Below, in pieces: positions 44,319 to 56,258 of a DNA stretch of 64,000 bases. How positions within the stretch are numbered: position 1 is the stretch's first letter; the number at the start of each line of letters is the position of its first letter. Under the pieces are notes generated by a model. The model was given only the letters and a program-made list of their open reading frames with translations. It was not told the DNA's origin and searched no databases. This DNA comes from Phlebotomus papatasi (lineage: Eukaryota; Arthropoda; Insecta; Diptera; Psychodidae): NCBI RefSeq assembly GCF_024763615.1, contig NC_077224.1, positions 44,774,712 through 44,838,711 of the forward strand, in the 5' to 3' direction. The translations under genes and the position numbers were made by a program.

Positions 44319-46070
44319 CAGGGCCGTAGCTAGAGTTGAATTTAAGGTAGGGCATCAGTAGGGGCACTATTCAAAATTTTCGGTTAGTCGATCTCCATCC
44401 ACTTCACTTCAATGTAAGTGAATGAGGTAAAACAAAAAATATTCAAAAAGACAAATTAAAAAATATATATATATAGTATATTCTAATTCTTCGATACATT
44501 ATATACTTACGGGGTTACGTAGGTCAAAATTGACAAAATTGATAGTAGATTTTGTTCTAATTTCTTTTCAATACAATAAAAAAACTGACAGAAAAGTGTT
44601 ATATGGGTGAAATGTAGACCAGAATGTTATCTATAATTTTGCCGTAGAACTTGAACTCATCGATTACTCAGAAGCCAAGATAAGCGAGGTTTTTGTTTCT
44701 TAACTCGTTTTTTCATCCAGAGTTCCCCAAGTAGTCATTTGTTGAACTTCAACTATATCAAAGAATTGTTGTATTTTGCGGGACTTTCCATTTAAACCCC
44801 TATTTTAAGTGTCTTGGTGGAGTAGAGGCAGTCAAATTGGCATCTGAGTGATTTCAAAGCGTTATTATTGGAAAAATCAATTTTTTCACACTTAAACGGC
44901 AAAATCGGAGTGATAGCGTAGTCTGAGTGGAAAATGATGTATGGACGAAATGTAGAGACAAATGTGCTCTACAATTATGTTGAAGTAATCATCAAAATCG
45001 GTTCAGCGACAGTCGAGATAATTGAGGTTATGTGATATTGAAATTGGTTTTTCGACTGTGGCGCCCCAGGTGTTGGTCCCACGAAGTTCAAATATTCTAG
45101 AAAGTTGTAGCATTTGGTGAGATCTTTCGTTTAAGCCCTCATTCATCAAAATCGGTCACATAGAACCGGAGATATGATTTTTTGAATTTCGTGAACTTTG
45201 ACCCCTCATATCTCCGGTTCTATTGAAACCACAGCGCGCATACGCACCATTTTGGAAACGTCCTAGACTGGACTACAACATACTAAAATTTCATTAACTT
45301 GCACAATGCCGTTTTTGAGAAAAGTGACTTTGAATTTCGATGAATTTTGACGCTATCACAGTGCCACCTGTGGTGACTTTTTGAACTTCCATCTGAAAGT
45401 GCTCATCGAGACGAAACCAAAAAGGTAAAATTTAGGTCGCTATGTTAATTAGAACCGGAGATAGAGGCCGGTCAATGTTCGAACTTTGACCCCTTATAGC
45501 TCGGGTCAGGGGTTTTAGATCGACTTAAGGTTTTTTTTGTTTGATAGGTATAATCAACGGCTACAATATACTAAATTTTCAGCCCGATGCACAATGGAAT
45601 TTTTGAGTTATTTAACTTTTAAGATTTAAAAATTTTCTTTTTAAAAAAAGCGCCCCTAGCGGTGGTTTTATGAACTTGCGATGTTAGAAGGAGAAGTGGC
45701 ATTTCACGAGAGCTTTCCAAAAAGCCCTCACTTTTTAAATTCTGACAATTAGAACCGGAGTTATGGCCATTTTAAGAAATTTTTTTTGGACCCTTATAGC
45801 TCGGGTCAGGGGGGTCGGGGGACCTTAAGTTTGGTATTGATGGAAAGCTCTAAGACCCAGCTATAACATACTAAAATTTGAGTCCGCTGAATGCCATAGG
45901 GGCGGAGCTATTGAGAAAACAAAAAAAGGGGGGTCTTCAAAATGGCGGAAGGAGGGGTGGGGGGTGGGGGGTCAATGCACCAAGTTGCAATTTTCACCCG
46001 ATATATAACCTTTGCCGAAAACCGCAAGTCGATATCTTTTTTAGTTTAGGAGCTATTAAGCTCCAAAGAG

Positions 46071-46093
46071 CGGCCGGCCGGCCGGCCGGCCGG
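46071..46093. repeat. (GGCC)n simple repeat
   Basis: About five tandem GGCC units inside the hAT-like element; an unusual pure-GC tract in AT-rich DNA. Confidence 0.95.
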
Positions 46094-46630
46094 GAACGTA
46101 AAATAGCCACATATATATTCGTGATCAGGAAGTGCTGAAACACATTTTGGCCAAGTTTGAGGTCGATCGGACGACATGAAATTTTGTTAGGATTATAGTA
46201 GGTGAGATTGTTAAGAATCTCACCTAATATAATTAATTAATGCTCTTAGGCATATGAAAGTACAAAACGTTCAAACTATATTTTCTGAAATTTTCATTTT
46301 AAAATTTATCCTGTGGGACTTGATTTTTGGAGACATTTTTGAAAAAAAAAACATACTTTTCGGTAGACAAGATTTCTTGGAATTGATTCATCTGGAAACC
46401 AAAAACCAAGAATTTCCTGTTACCTGATGAGTTATACTAGTCTTTGAACGAAGAAATTTTTAAAAAATGAAATTTGAATTTTTAAGAAAATTTCATACAA
46501 AAAAATACCACTTTTGACGTATTTACACTATGTTTCGTCTTGTAGAATGTAGAATACGTTTTGATCAAGTGAACATAAAATCTTTCGTTCAAGAATTACT
46601 TTCACTTATCAATTGACAGGAAATATTTGG

Positions 46631-46955
46631 GTCTCAGTGGCGCAATAGGCAAGACCTGCTGTTCTTGGGCGGATGAGATCTCTGGCTCGACTCTCACAGT
46701 TGTGAGCTCGAGTCCCGCCCGGTGCAAAGATCTGAATGTTTAGAAAAAGACATTTTCACTGTGATATAACGTAATAAAAATGCACCGCCTCTGCCCAAAA
46801 AACTCCGGGAGCATGGAAGAAGCATCCGCACTACTGGGAAGGCGCTCCTGGACGGTCTACATATGGACTTAGCGGATTCTTCTAACACGGGATACAACAG
46901 CAGCAATATAACATGATTACATTGTAACATGTATTTCGACACGATTAATAATAAT
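46631..46955 (+). mobile_element. Complete tRNA-derived SINE (family 2) with 13-bp target-site duplication
   Basis: Flanked by perfect direct repeats AGGAAATATTTGG (46618-46630 and 46956-46968). The 5' part has an A-box-like AGTGGCGCAATAGG and a B-box-like GAGCTCGAGTCCCG; the 3' end is a short TAATAATAAT tail. About 325 bp. It is inserted inside the hAT-like element and is therefore younger than that element. Confidence 0.85.
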
Positions 46956-47682
46956 AGGAAATATTTGGTTTTTGGATTTTAGATGGACCAATTCCGAGAA
47001 AATTTCGTCACCGAAAAGTAATGTCTTTTTCAAAAAAAAAAAATCCAAAATTTGACAAAATTTTTAAAAATTTGAAATGAGAAATTTAGAAAATATAGGT
47101 TATGTTAATTTTATACTTCTATATGCCTAAAAGCTTAAATTAAATATTTGTTTAATATGCTGAAAAAATTGAGAAATTATTATATTTTTAGAGTCTTCTT
47201 GATCCACGTAACCCCTTAAGTAAATTGAGAATGCGTAAATGAGAAAGGGAAATATATTGAGTTTTTTTAATGTAAGAAATGTAAGAATCTTTACACTCGT
47301 TTTGCTCAAAACCATTGAAAAACGTTATTTCATTTAATTCATATCAAATAATTGCAATTTCAACTCATCAATAACAATGCCAAATTGATGGATAAATATT
47401 TTTTTTAAAGATGTTTGAGAAAATATTTAAATTTTTCGCAAAATTATCGTTTGACTTTCCATACGATTTTAACCAATTGCATTAAGCACTTCAATCGATA
47501 ACTCTATGAGATTAGATGTATCAGGCCACTTAATATGCGATTAATTTCTTCTCTACCATATTATACTACGAACAGTCTACTTAGAGCATTATCTTAGTTT
47601 CTGGTTTTTAAGGTAGGGCATTGGAATTTTTCAGGTAAGGCATTGCCCCTTAATGCCCCCCCCCCCCAGCGCTACGGCCCTG

Positions 47683-47830
47683 TTGTCGATCCTCCGCCAC
47701 TTCAGGAAGATGTTCGGGTTCAATACCAAGGCGTTCCGAAAGCAAGATTCTGAATTTGATTCAGCCACCTTGTTCTAGGTCTGCCTCGAGGTCGACGCCT
47801 CCTAACAATGGCTTTCATAACTTTTCTAGG
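47683..47830. repeat. Right part of the older repeat split by the hAT-like element
   Basis: It starts with the second TTGTCGAT and continues CCTCCGCCACTTCAGGAAGA, GGCGTTCCGAAAGCAAGA and CTAGGTCTGCCTCGAGGTCG. The sequence becomes continuous with 44222-44310 once the insertion is removed. Confidence 0.55.
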
Positions 47831-50017
47831 GAATCACTCGCTCTTTTTTTATCTATTATTTATTTATTTTTTTATTTATTATTTTAATCTTATTCAAAGA
47901 CAGCCAGTGACATGCAATTACATGACACACTGGAAATCAGCTGACCGCTCCAAGCCCCAGGAAGACAAAGATAATAGGGTACCCAGCATGCATGGGCTTT
48001 AAATTCTGGAGAAGGGGGATTGACGGAAATCATTGGGAACAAGAGCTCTTGTTCGTTCATTTTCCCCGAATTTTCTCCATCATTCGTTAATTCGTTTATT
48101 TATTTATTTATTCGGTTCTTAGTTTGATCAATTGTTCTTTTGTTTATTCTTGAGCTCAATTATTCATTCGTGCGTTCGTTCATATGTTTAATAATTCGTT
48201 TTTTAACTCTCATTAATTCTTTCGTTATTTCATCATTTGTTTGGTCAGCAATTAATTTATTCGTTAGTTCGTTTTCCATTTCTTATTTTATTACTTCGTT
48301 CATTTTATTAAATTGTCTTGTTTTAGAAAGATCATAAGACCATTTAGCTCGTTGGACTACATAAAGATGCAGGGTAGTTGGGGTAGTCCTTTCCTTCCCC
48401 ATTTTGCTAAGTTCATGGTTGATTGTCGACTTTAGATCGAAAGTTTCCGTCATTCCAATTTGCCTTTTCACAGAAAAATATAAATGGTAACAAACGATTC
48501 AGAAAATATATCTTTATTTTACAAAGTTCGGAATTATGAACCAGAGAATTCTGTAAAAAATAATTTGGATGTTCAGGCTTTGGTAAATCTAGTAATAGTT
48601 TAGTCAGACACATTTGCGACTAAAGTCACGAGACGGCCTTACGTAATTATAACTTGAGATCAATAACTTGAATAAAAATTTTTGGAAGAAAAATAAACAC
48701 TTTTTATGATTTTTGCAAATAAATAATTTATTGTCATTTCTTATCTTTTTCTTCATCATCTTGCGCTATTTATGTAATATTCCAGTTACAATATCTGCAA
48801 TTACAATATTTTTTCTCATAATTCTTATACATTAGAAATTAATAACAAATTCGAGTGTTTTAAATTATATATCGTGGTACTATTCATATATTTTTTTTAA
48901 ATCTTTTCACAGAGAAATATTTATTTTTAGTAGTTATAGAAGGTTAAACTATAAATGCATTTTATCAGATTTTCACGGTTATTGAATATAATTCATTTTT
49001 ATTTACAAGTAAATAGGTATATTTTGAATAGAAATAGAAAATAATTGTGTTTTTCGTTTCACAATAAACAAGTCAAAATTATAAATGATCAACTTTGGTT
49101 TTATCAATAGGCTGATTATTTTTTTTTAAGAAGTCAGAAGCAATAAAAAGCGATATAGGGAAATTTTAAGACTGCACAATATTTTCTTCTTTTTTTTTGT
49201 ATTTAAAATTTTGACAAAAATTATTGCACTTTTAATTTTTTTAAAAAGATATATTTATCTCAAAAATAAGAAAAATTACGTTTTCTTTACATAGTTTAAT
49301 TTTTCTATTTAATTTTTAAACCGTATACGGGATTATTATTTTCTTTTATTCATTTTTTTCCTGTCTCTTGAATACATTATTTCGCCAATTTTTTTCTTTT
49401 GTAAGTATTTCTTTTATTTTTAATTATTTACACAATGTCCTTCGAAAGGAGGATCTTCTAAATATAGAGTGAAATATATTTTGAAATTGTGTTGAAGAGA
49501 TTTCAGTTTGATACTTTTATTTTAATGGCTATTTCTTGGTTATCTTTCTTTTTAATAATTAGTTTTAACATGTAGCTGTTTCATTTCTAACTTTGCGGAA
49601 TATTTTACGTGGTTGCTTTCTATATTTTGAGAATATGGCATTTATATAAGCAGCATGGCGGACCATTTTTTCCAAATTTCAATTATTAATTATTAGATAA
49701 TTCCATTTTTCACATGATATAACATTTATTTATTTTTTGTTAATTGTTTATTTCATCTTTTCTATATTTTCTATGTTTCTTTTCTTTTTAGGTTTTTCAA
49801 AAGAGAGATTGAGAGAGGAAGAGTATACGTAAACAGTCAATTATGCAGTTCAACAGGGGAATCAAGGTGAGTCTCTATTTCTTTTCTCATTTATTTTTTT
49901 ACTATCGTATACAACTGGCCACTTGATATTGCTCCAATTGACTTTTTTGCCAAGGAGTTTTCAAAAATGTTCTTGAGATAAAAAAAAAAGATCATTCGAT
50001 CAACGTTAGATATTTCC

Positions 50018-53000
50018 TTAGAGCACCGAAGTTGTTACAACTGCTGGTGCTGGGGAAGTTGGTGATCTTTTGGGACTTGTGTTATTTGTGGTGACATCCA
50101 CAATTCTTTCCGGCAACAGAGCATCAACATTGGTACCTTTGCAGTAGAATTTTTTGTGGGCAATAAAGGTGTTGAGATAGTTGAAGCGAATGTCGCAGGT
50201 TTTGCAGTACTTTGGTCCACCGGTGACCATTGAGTCGTCCGGAGAGGGAGTTTTCCGGGGCGGTGGAGGCCCTAGAGGAGTCTCTGAGCGATCACTGGCT
50301 TCCACTTTGACCACAACATCACTGTCGTCAATTACGAGCTCCGGTTCGTCCTCAGTCTTGGCGAAATCCTGCTCAGGTTCTATTTTCACTGACACTGATA
50401 CTTGGCTGAAAATATGTTTTAATTCATTTTTAGTTACTTTTCTTCTTCCCAATTCTCTTTTTTTTACGTCAAAAATTATCATTTTGAAATATTATTTTAT
50501 TAAATTAGGTTTTTGTTAAATATGAATTACAAATTAAAATTTAATGAAATACGATTTTTTTTGATCAGATGGTTCCCAGGTGATTTCAACTAATTATAAA
50601 ATATGGATTCATAAACGGTTAAAATCGGTTTAGAATTGTCCAATTACAAAAGGATAGCAAAGTCTTTCAAATAGGGGTCTATATTTTACTTGATCGGTTA
50701 AGAAATACACTTAACTCAAAGTCAAAGCCATATGGCTAAGTCTTAAGTCTAAACTCCATATTACGCTCAATGTCTCTTTATCATTTGACCTTGAAAACCG
50801 TTTATGTGTAGGAAATGGTTATAGGAAACCGTTTATTGTAAACGTATCCAAATCGGAATAAAAAGACATGGTACAGTAGACTCTCTCTCAATTGGGCATT
50901 TGGGGCAAAATGTCATCGGTTTACCGATAGATTTGGGCGTCAAAGCCTTTGTAAATTCCATAAAAAGCGCTCAATTATTAAGAATCACGATAAAATAGAA
51001 AGAACTACAGCGAATTTGAGCAAATTTGTTTTAAAATCAATCGTGAAAATTGCCAACAAAATTTTGTGCCCGATTGAAAAAGAGCCGATTGAGTGAGAGT
51101 CTACTGTAAAGCGTCCCAGCTTTGGGGACTGCTCGAACTTACGAGAAGAGCTATTCGTGTAATCCTTTCGAATGGTTTTTGGGTGTATACCGGTTTACTG
51201 AGCGAGGTTTTTTAGGACAATCTGTCCTTCCGGTGAGCGTCGGAATTTGTTAATAAAATCCTATGAATCAAACACACAATTTCACCAAAACTTTCGACAC
51301 TTATCGTGTCTTCTTAAGTTGTTCTTGGTTGGTCTTTTTTTTTAGGATTTTCGTCACTAATTCCTCTACTTTCTTATGCATCAGTTTTTTTTAATTTGGT
51401 TAGGAGTGAATTTTCTTTTTTCTTTTCTACACACTGAACGGACTGGTACTTGTGTAGAAAAGCAAGAAGAAAATTCGCTCCTAACCAAATTCAAAAAACT
51501 GATGCATAAGTAGAGGAATTAGTGACACAAATCCTAAAGAAAAGACTAACCAAGAACCATTGAGGAAGACACGATAAGACCGTCTTCAGACTTGAGGTTT
51601 AGCCCAGTTCCAGAAGGTCTTAAAACCTTAAAAACAACCAATTAATTTGCTTCTTTAAATCCAATAGATTATTTGGGTTTTATAATATAATTCTAACGAT
51701 GCTATCACACTAGGATTTTTCAAGTTTTAATTTTAAATTCAATTGAGCCAATTGACCATTAAGATTTCTAGAATTTACTTGAAAATTCTCACAGTCAGGA
51801 CACATTTTGCAAGGAATTTGCTCAATTTTAAATAATGCCACGAGTTTTTTGACTGTGAATGACTCTGGAAAATGTGTGATAGTACTTAAAATGTCATATA
51901 AGTCACTTATCTGTTATTCAGAAGGGTCCCCAAAGCCAAAAAAAAAAATTTTTAGGCAAAAGGCTCATGCAACAACTCTCATACAGTCTTATTGAAAATC
52001 TTTATGAAGTCGTCCCAACTCCCAACTAAAATTTCTTAACATAACAATTTCCTTCGAATTTCTTTGCAGGAACTTAATGAATTACAACCGATACTTAAGC
52101 TTCACTTCATGCAAATTTATCACTAAATTATTCTATATTTTCGCCACAAATAATATTAATTACGAGTAAATAAATTTAATAAGAACTATTTTCCTCAAAA
52201 GATTACTTATTTAACTGGAATAAAATTGAAATAATTGAGCAATTTTAACATTTTAATTAATTAATTTTTTTAAAAAATCCTAGTGTGGTAGTACGGTAAG
52301 TCGAAATTTTATGAAAAATCTTGATTGATAAGAAGTTCGAGAAGTTAAGCCATATGGCTAAGCCTTAGGTCTGAAGTCTGTATAAGTGTCGAAAGCTCTG
52401 GTGAAATTGTGTGTTTGATTCATAGGATTTTATCAACAAATTCCGATGCTCACCGGAAGGACAGTTTGTCCTGAAAAACCTAGCTCAATTCCACCACCAT
52501 CGGCTATCCCTTTATACAGCTATACCGGTTTACTACCGATTAAATTGATTCACAAAAAAAACTTTCCGAAATAAAAGATTTTTTACGAAAAGCAGATTTT
52601 AGAATAGTTTAGCATGAGTAGTACCAAGCATAAGGGCAAATGAAAAAATAAATTCCAGAAAGGTAATATCATTTACGGGTACTTTATCGATTAATTCGAT
52701 AAAGTGGCTTAACTTCTCAGAAAATTCGATATCGAAATATTTTTCGATCATAGGTGTCTATAAGAACGATTGACTACCTCTCTAAAACATATTCGAAAAT
52801 GAGGAAAAACTTAGGAGCTGATTTCGAAATAAATAAAAAAACATAGTTTTTTAGTTAAAAGTAAAATTAATAAATATTTAGATTTCATATGCAAATATAT
52901 TTTACAATAACTTCCATAAAATATACTTTTTTTGTTTTAAAAATATTTATTATTATAAGTCTATTTAAGTAAAAAAAATGTTTTACCATAAACTTACCTC

Positions 53001-56000
53001 GAAGGTCGGGACGTGTTTCTCGGTGGCAGGGAAATTTTGATCGATGTCCCGGATCCGGATAAATCACTGCTGTTGCCATTGTGAATGAGACTCTCGCCAC
53101 CTTCGCCAATACTTGGTGAATTTGACTGATGATTGGTCTGAGAATGTACTAATTTTATATGTCGTACCTGCGCAAAGTACAAGAAAAATAATCTTTTTAT
53201 CATCAAATTGACAAAAACAAAACCCCCCAGAAAACTTACCACATTGCCCTTGTAGCTGGATGAGTAGTTGCAGAGATCACAAGAATGCATCTGTGGCTGG
53301 AGTGTTTCAGGATTTATTTGGGCTGCTGGTGGAATTTCTACACCATCTTCCTCGAGGATGCATGTGATGTAGTTCTCCTCGTTGAAGTCAGTGGTTTTCT
53401 TTTCAAAGTGCATTCGAATATGGGTTCTCATTCCACGCAGGGTGTTCCCTTTGTAGCGACAAATTGAGCATCTGAAAGCCTTTACTCCTCCATGAGTTTC
53501 CATGTGACGTCGGGATTCGGCAGCATTCGTGCTCACGACGTCACAGATGGGACACTTGTAGCCACCGGTAGAACCGGAACCGCCCACATGAGACGATGGG
53601 CAGGGAATATTGGGATCATGAACGATTTTACATTTAGTACAGCGATCTTTCTGGATAAGGGATTGCTGTGTAGGAGAAATATAAAGTTATTCAGGTTAAT
53701 GCATTTGCGATAAGAGCTTAGTGATATCATGTTTTGATAATCTCTAAATAATCAACGACGTGAAATCGAACGATGGCAAATAAAGTTTATCAGATAATTG
53801 TGTATTTGGCTTTTCTTTTAATTAGAGAGCTTATAGCCACTTTACTGAATGACTCTGTTAGATAAGAAAATTCTTTTATAAAACATAATACAGTTACGTT
53901 TTATATTGGGATTTCTCAATGAGCATTGCAAAGCATCTTAGAACAAGAAAGATTTTAGCTTTTATAGGAAAAGTTTGTTTCCGCCATATTGAAATAAAGG
54001 ATTACTATTTGCTCGTACCGGTCATACTGTCGATTTCAGTAAAATTGTCACGTTGATCTAGTAATGGTTCTAAGAACCTAAACCGTTCTCGTGGTTTTCG
54101 TGGTTCTCGTGTAAGCAAGCTTGATAACTAACCTGAACTGCAAGCTCCACTCTTTTGGGACAGTAGTACATTTGGTGGGCGCTTAGGTTGTCTAGGGAAG
54201 TGAATTTGATCCCACAAGCAGCACAAATAAGCTGCTGATAGGCCAATCCTCCTCCTGCAACAGTCACCGCCTGAGGTCCTGTTTGCGTAAGAGGACTAGT
54301 AGCTGTAGGACTGACTGGCGGACTAACTTTCGCCCCTTCTGGATCATCTAGATTGCGTGCTGAGCAGTAATGTTTCTTGTGGGCCAAGTAGTTCTCGTAC
54401 TTGCAAAAGACAATGTTGCATTCCTTGCATTTGGACACTCCCTGCTTCACAAATATTTGTGGTGGCAGAGGAGCGGCATTTGCGGGAGGAGCTCCTGGAC
54501 TAGGACCAGGAACCAGGGGTGGCAGAACAGCTTCATTATTGAGACGTACAAGTACCTGGGGAGTCAGATCTGCCGGCAGAAGAGGACGCATCAGGATAGA
54601 GTTGGGTGATACAGAAATACTACCACCTCTGGGACTATTGGAACGTCGCTTCGGAGACGGAGTTAGTGGGGGACTTCCAGGGAGAGAGGGAGCACAGACA
54701 ATTTGTTCCGGTGTTAGGGAATCACTGCCTACGGAGACATTTTCCTTGCCTTCCGCGTTAACATCGACATCAGGACGACTGATGGCGTCTGCAGAAGCTA
54801 CGGAGGAGAACGACTGCGAACGTTCTCGAGATGTAGGCAAGCGTCTAACTGAGAGATCAAGCGGAATGGTAGGGTCACGGAGTTGCTGGTGGTCCTTCTT
54901 GTTGACTACGCGTAGAACGTCTGGGACGGTTACGCCATTGTCCTTTTCAGATGCAGGAGTTGGACCACGTGAAGGCGGTTGATTTACTATTGGGGCCTGC
55001 ACTGAAAGCGCTTGCGCAATCGGCGTTAGAGCTCCATTCTGAAGTAGGAAGCACGTTGCTTCGGGATTTGTAACATTCTGGGCGAGGGATGTAAGAGGTC
55101 CTGGTAAGAGACTCGCGCCTCGGATTACGGAACATGGTACAATCACGATTGGGTTAGTTGGTAGGGCTAGGTATGCCTGAGGTTGAGCCGTTGGGGGACT
55201 CTTAGCAATTTCAGGTGGACTCTGTGAACCACCTTTGACGATCGATGGAGGTTTGGATGAAACATGGTTGACAATTTGCCTGAAAGTGAAATGTAATTGG
55301 TAAATCTTTGAAATGTTGATCAAATCAGAGAGGATGACTTACCCATCCCTATGCCTGGAACTGCAGTAATGCTGCTTGTGTGCCCTGTAGGTCTTGGTGC
55401 TAGAGAAGCGGATGTCGCAGTCGGAGCAGTAGCGGTCGACTTGAGCTGTTTGACTAGGTGGCTCATCGCCATTAGATGTGGTAGAGCTAGGTGCTGGCGA
55501 AGTCTGATGCATTCGCATGTGTCTATTCAGGGAGACTTTCTTGTCTGCTGAATACGAACACTGACTGCATGCGTATTGCTTCCCAGTTCTTTGTGCTTTT
55601 ACTGGTGGCTCCTGACTACCCGGAGAATCTGCTGCAGTTGTTCCTTTAGCTCCTGCTGCATCATCTGGTTCCTTCCGATGAGAACAGTAATATGTTTGAT
55701 GAGCCTCTAGGGTGGATAGGGATGAGAATCTAATGCCGCAGGGTCCGCATGTAAAAACCTGCATTCTGGGTACTGCGGCTGGAAGAGCATCAACAGGGGA
55801 CGTTCTTGTTGGATGAATGACTTTTTCCATTCGAATATCTTTTAAGGATTTTGTGAGTTTCTTCTCCGCTTCCTCTTGCTCCACCCTGTCCACAGTCTTC
55901 TCATCCTCACTGCTCAGTCTGATGGTATCCTTAAGATCCTTGGCTTCGGGCTGTAGGGCTGGATCAGACGCCAGTTTTGTATTGAGGCGTAGTGTGGGCT

Positions 56001-56258
56001 TTGGGAGTGGAGTGTCTCGACCACAGTTCATTTCTATTACACTATCTGGCGGCGACGGGCGATCCGGCGCCGCCTCAGTCAGGATTTCTTGAGGAGAGGG
56101 AGCTGGGGTACTGCATGAGGGCGATCTGGGTGATTGTGGGGACTCTGAGTGACTACGGGGAGATGTTGACTGACCAACTTCAGTTGATGGTGATCCCTGA
56201 CCATCGCTCTGGAGCCCCCCTCCGCCTCCTTCTTCGCCCTGGTAGTCTTCGTCGTCCC
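50018..56258 (-). CDS. ush: Friend-of-GATA (FOG) family zinc-finger cofactor, u-shaped orthologue (5' end missing)
   Basis: Five minus-strand exons: 56258-55343, 55279-54133, 53665-53240, 53167-52998 and 50405-50018. They join in frame to 1015 aa up to a TAA. FOG-type CCHC fingers are CGPCGIRF...HQTYYC, CSDCDIRF...HKQHYC, CKECNIVF...HKKHYC, CAACGIKF...HQMYYC and the C-terminal CKTCDIRF...HKKFYC. Classical fingers are CSQCSYSADKK...H-x3-H, CPICDVVSTN, CRYKG-type CSICRYKG and CDLCNYSSSY. FOG fingers bind the N-terminal finger of GATA factors (Pannier in flies). The PLDLS motif in exon 2 is the CtBP corepressor site, as in fly Ush and vertebrate FOG. Ser/Pro-rich linkers are low complexity. The first exon here starts in phase 1 with DDEDYQGEE, so one or more 5' exons lie upstream of 56258 and were not found in this window. 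Confidence 0.92.
50874..51106. mobile_element. pogo-type MITE, 233 bp, TA-flanked
   Basis: Ends CAGTAGACTCTCTCTCAATT and inverted ATTGAGTGAGAGTCTACTG, both abutting TA. The interior keeps GGGCATTTGGGGC and TTGTGCCCGATTG. Non-coding. Confidence 0.8.
51198..52490. mobile_element. Nested fold-back element complex in the FOG intron
   Basis: Outer arms of about 110 bp (51198-51316 and 52385-52490) are inverted: GACAATCTGTCCTTCCGGTG and GTGAAATTGTGTGTTTGATT-type words mirror each other. Inside lies a hairpin with ~115 bp arms (about 51312-51425 and 51455-51572, e.g. CTAATTCCTCTACTT / AAGTAGAGGAATTAG), and beside it a separate inverted-end element (51694-52299). Confidence 0.75.
51694..52299. mobile_element. 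~0.6 kb MITE with ATCACACTAGGATTTTT ends
   Basis: The left end ACGATGCTATCACACTAGG and the right end (reverse complement ACCGTACTACCACACTAGGA) are inverted copies; TAA lies at each border. Subterminal TTTTAAATTCAATTGAGC-like words also invert. It sits within the outer fold-back arms. Confidence 0.65.

Larger units (their letters stand above)
44319..47682. mobile_element. Non-autonomous hAT-like transposon, 3.36 kb, with 8-bp target-site duplication
   Basis: It begins CAGGGCCGTAGC and ends GCTACGGCCCTG, a perfect 12-bp inverted repeat. The flanks carry a perfect 8-bp direct repeat TTGTCGAT (44311-44318 and 47683-47690). Eight-base duplications with CAGGG-type ends are the signature of the hAT superfamily. 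The interior has no transposase ORF. It carries repeated CATATCTCCGGTTCT and ATAGCTCGGGTCAGG modules, a (GGCC)n run, a G-rich stretch (about 45945-45972), a 12-C run near the right end and a complete SINE. Confidence 0.85.
42302..50017. other. Repeat-rich intergenic region between the ZAD gene and the FOG/u-shaped gene
   Basis: It contains tRNA-derived SINEs (42364-42620, 43960-44150), a splice-donor-like repeat array (42.83-43.50 kb), a CACTGAG MITE, a hAT-like element (44319-47682) nested in another repeat, and low-complexity TTCGTT-rich DNA at about 48.05-48.31 kb. From 48.6 to 50.0 kb it is plain AT-rich sequence, probably partly the 3' UTR of the minus-strand FOG gene. No gene was recognised. 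Confidence 0.6.
50406..52997 (-). other. Last intron of the FOG/u-shaped gene
   Basis: 2.6 kb, phase 2 (TCGAG/GTAAGT ... ATTTTCAG/CCAAG). It contains a TA-flanked pogo-type MITE (50874-51106) and a nested fold-back complex (about 51198-52490). No exon is needed to keep the frame. Confidence 0.75.

Noticed and set aside
48050..48310. TTCGTT/TTATTTATT-rich tract as a possible regulatory array
   Set aside because: Simple low-complexity drift without a regular unit or inverted structure.
54401..54982. 193-codon plus-strand ORF within the FOG exon
   Set aside because: Shadow of the Ser/Pro-rich minus-strand exon 55279-54133, which has conserved zinc fingers and splice sites.
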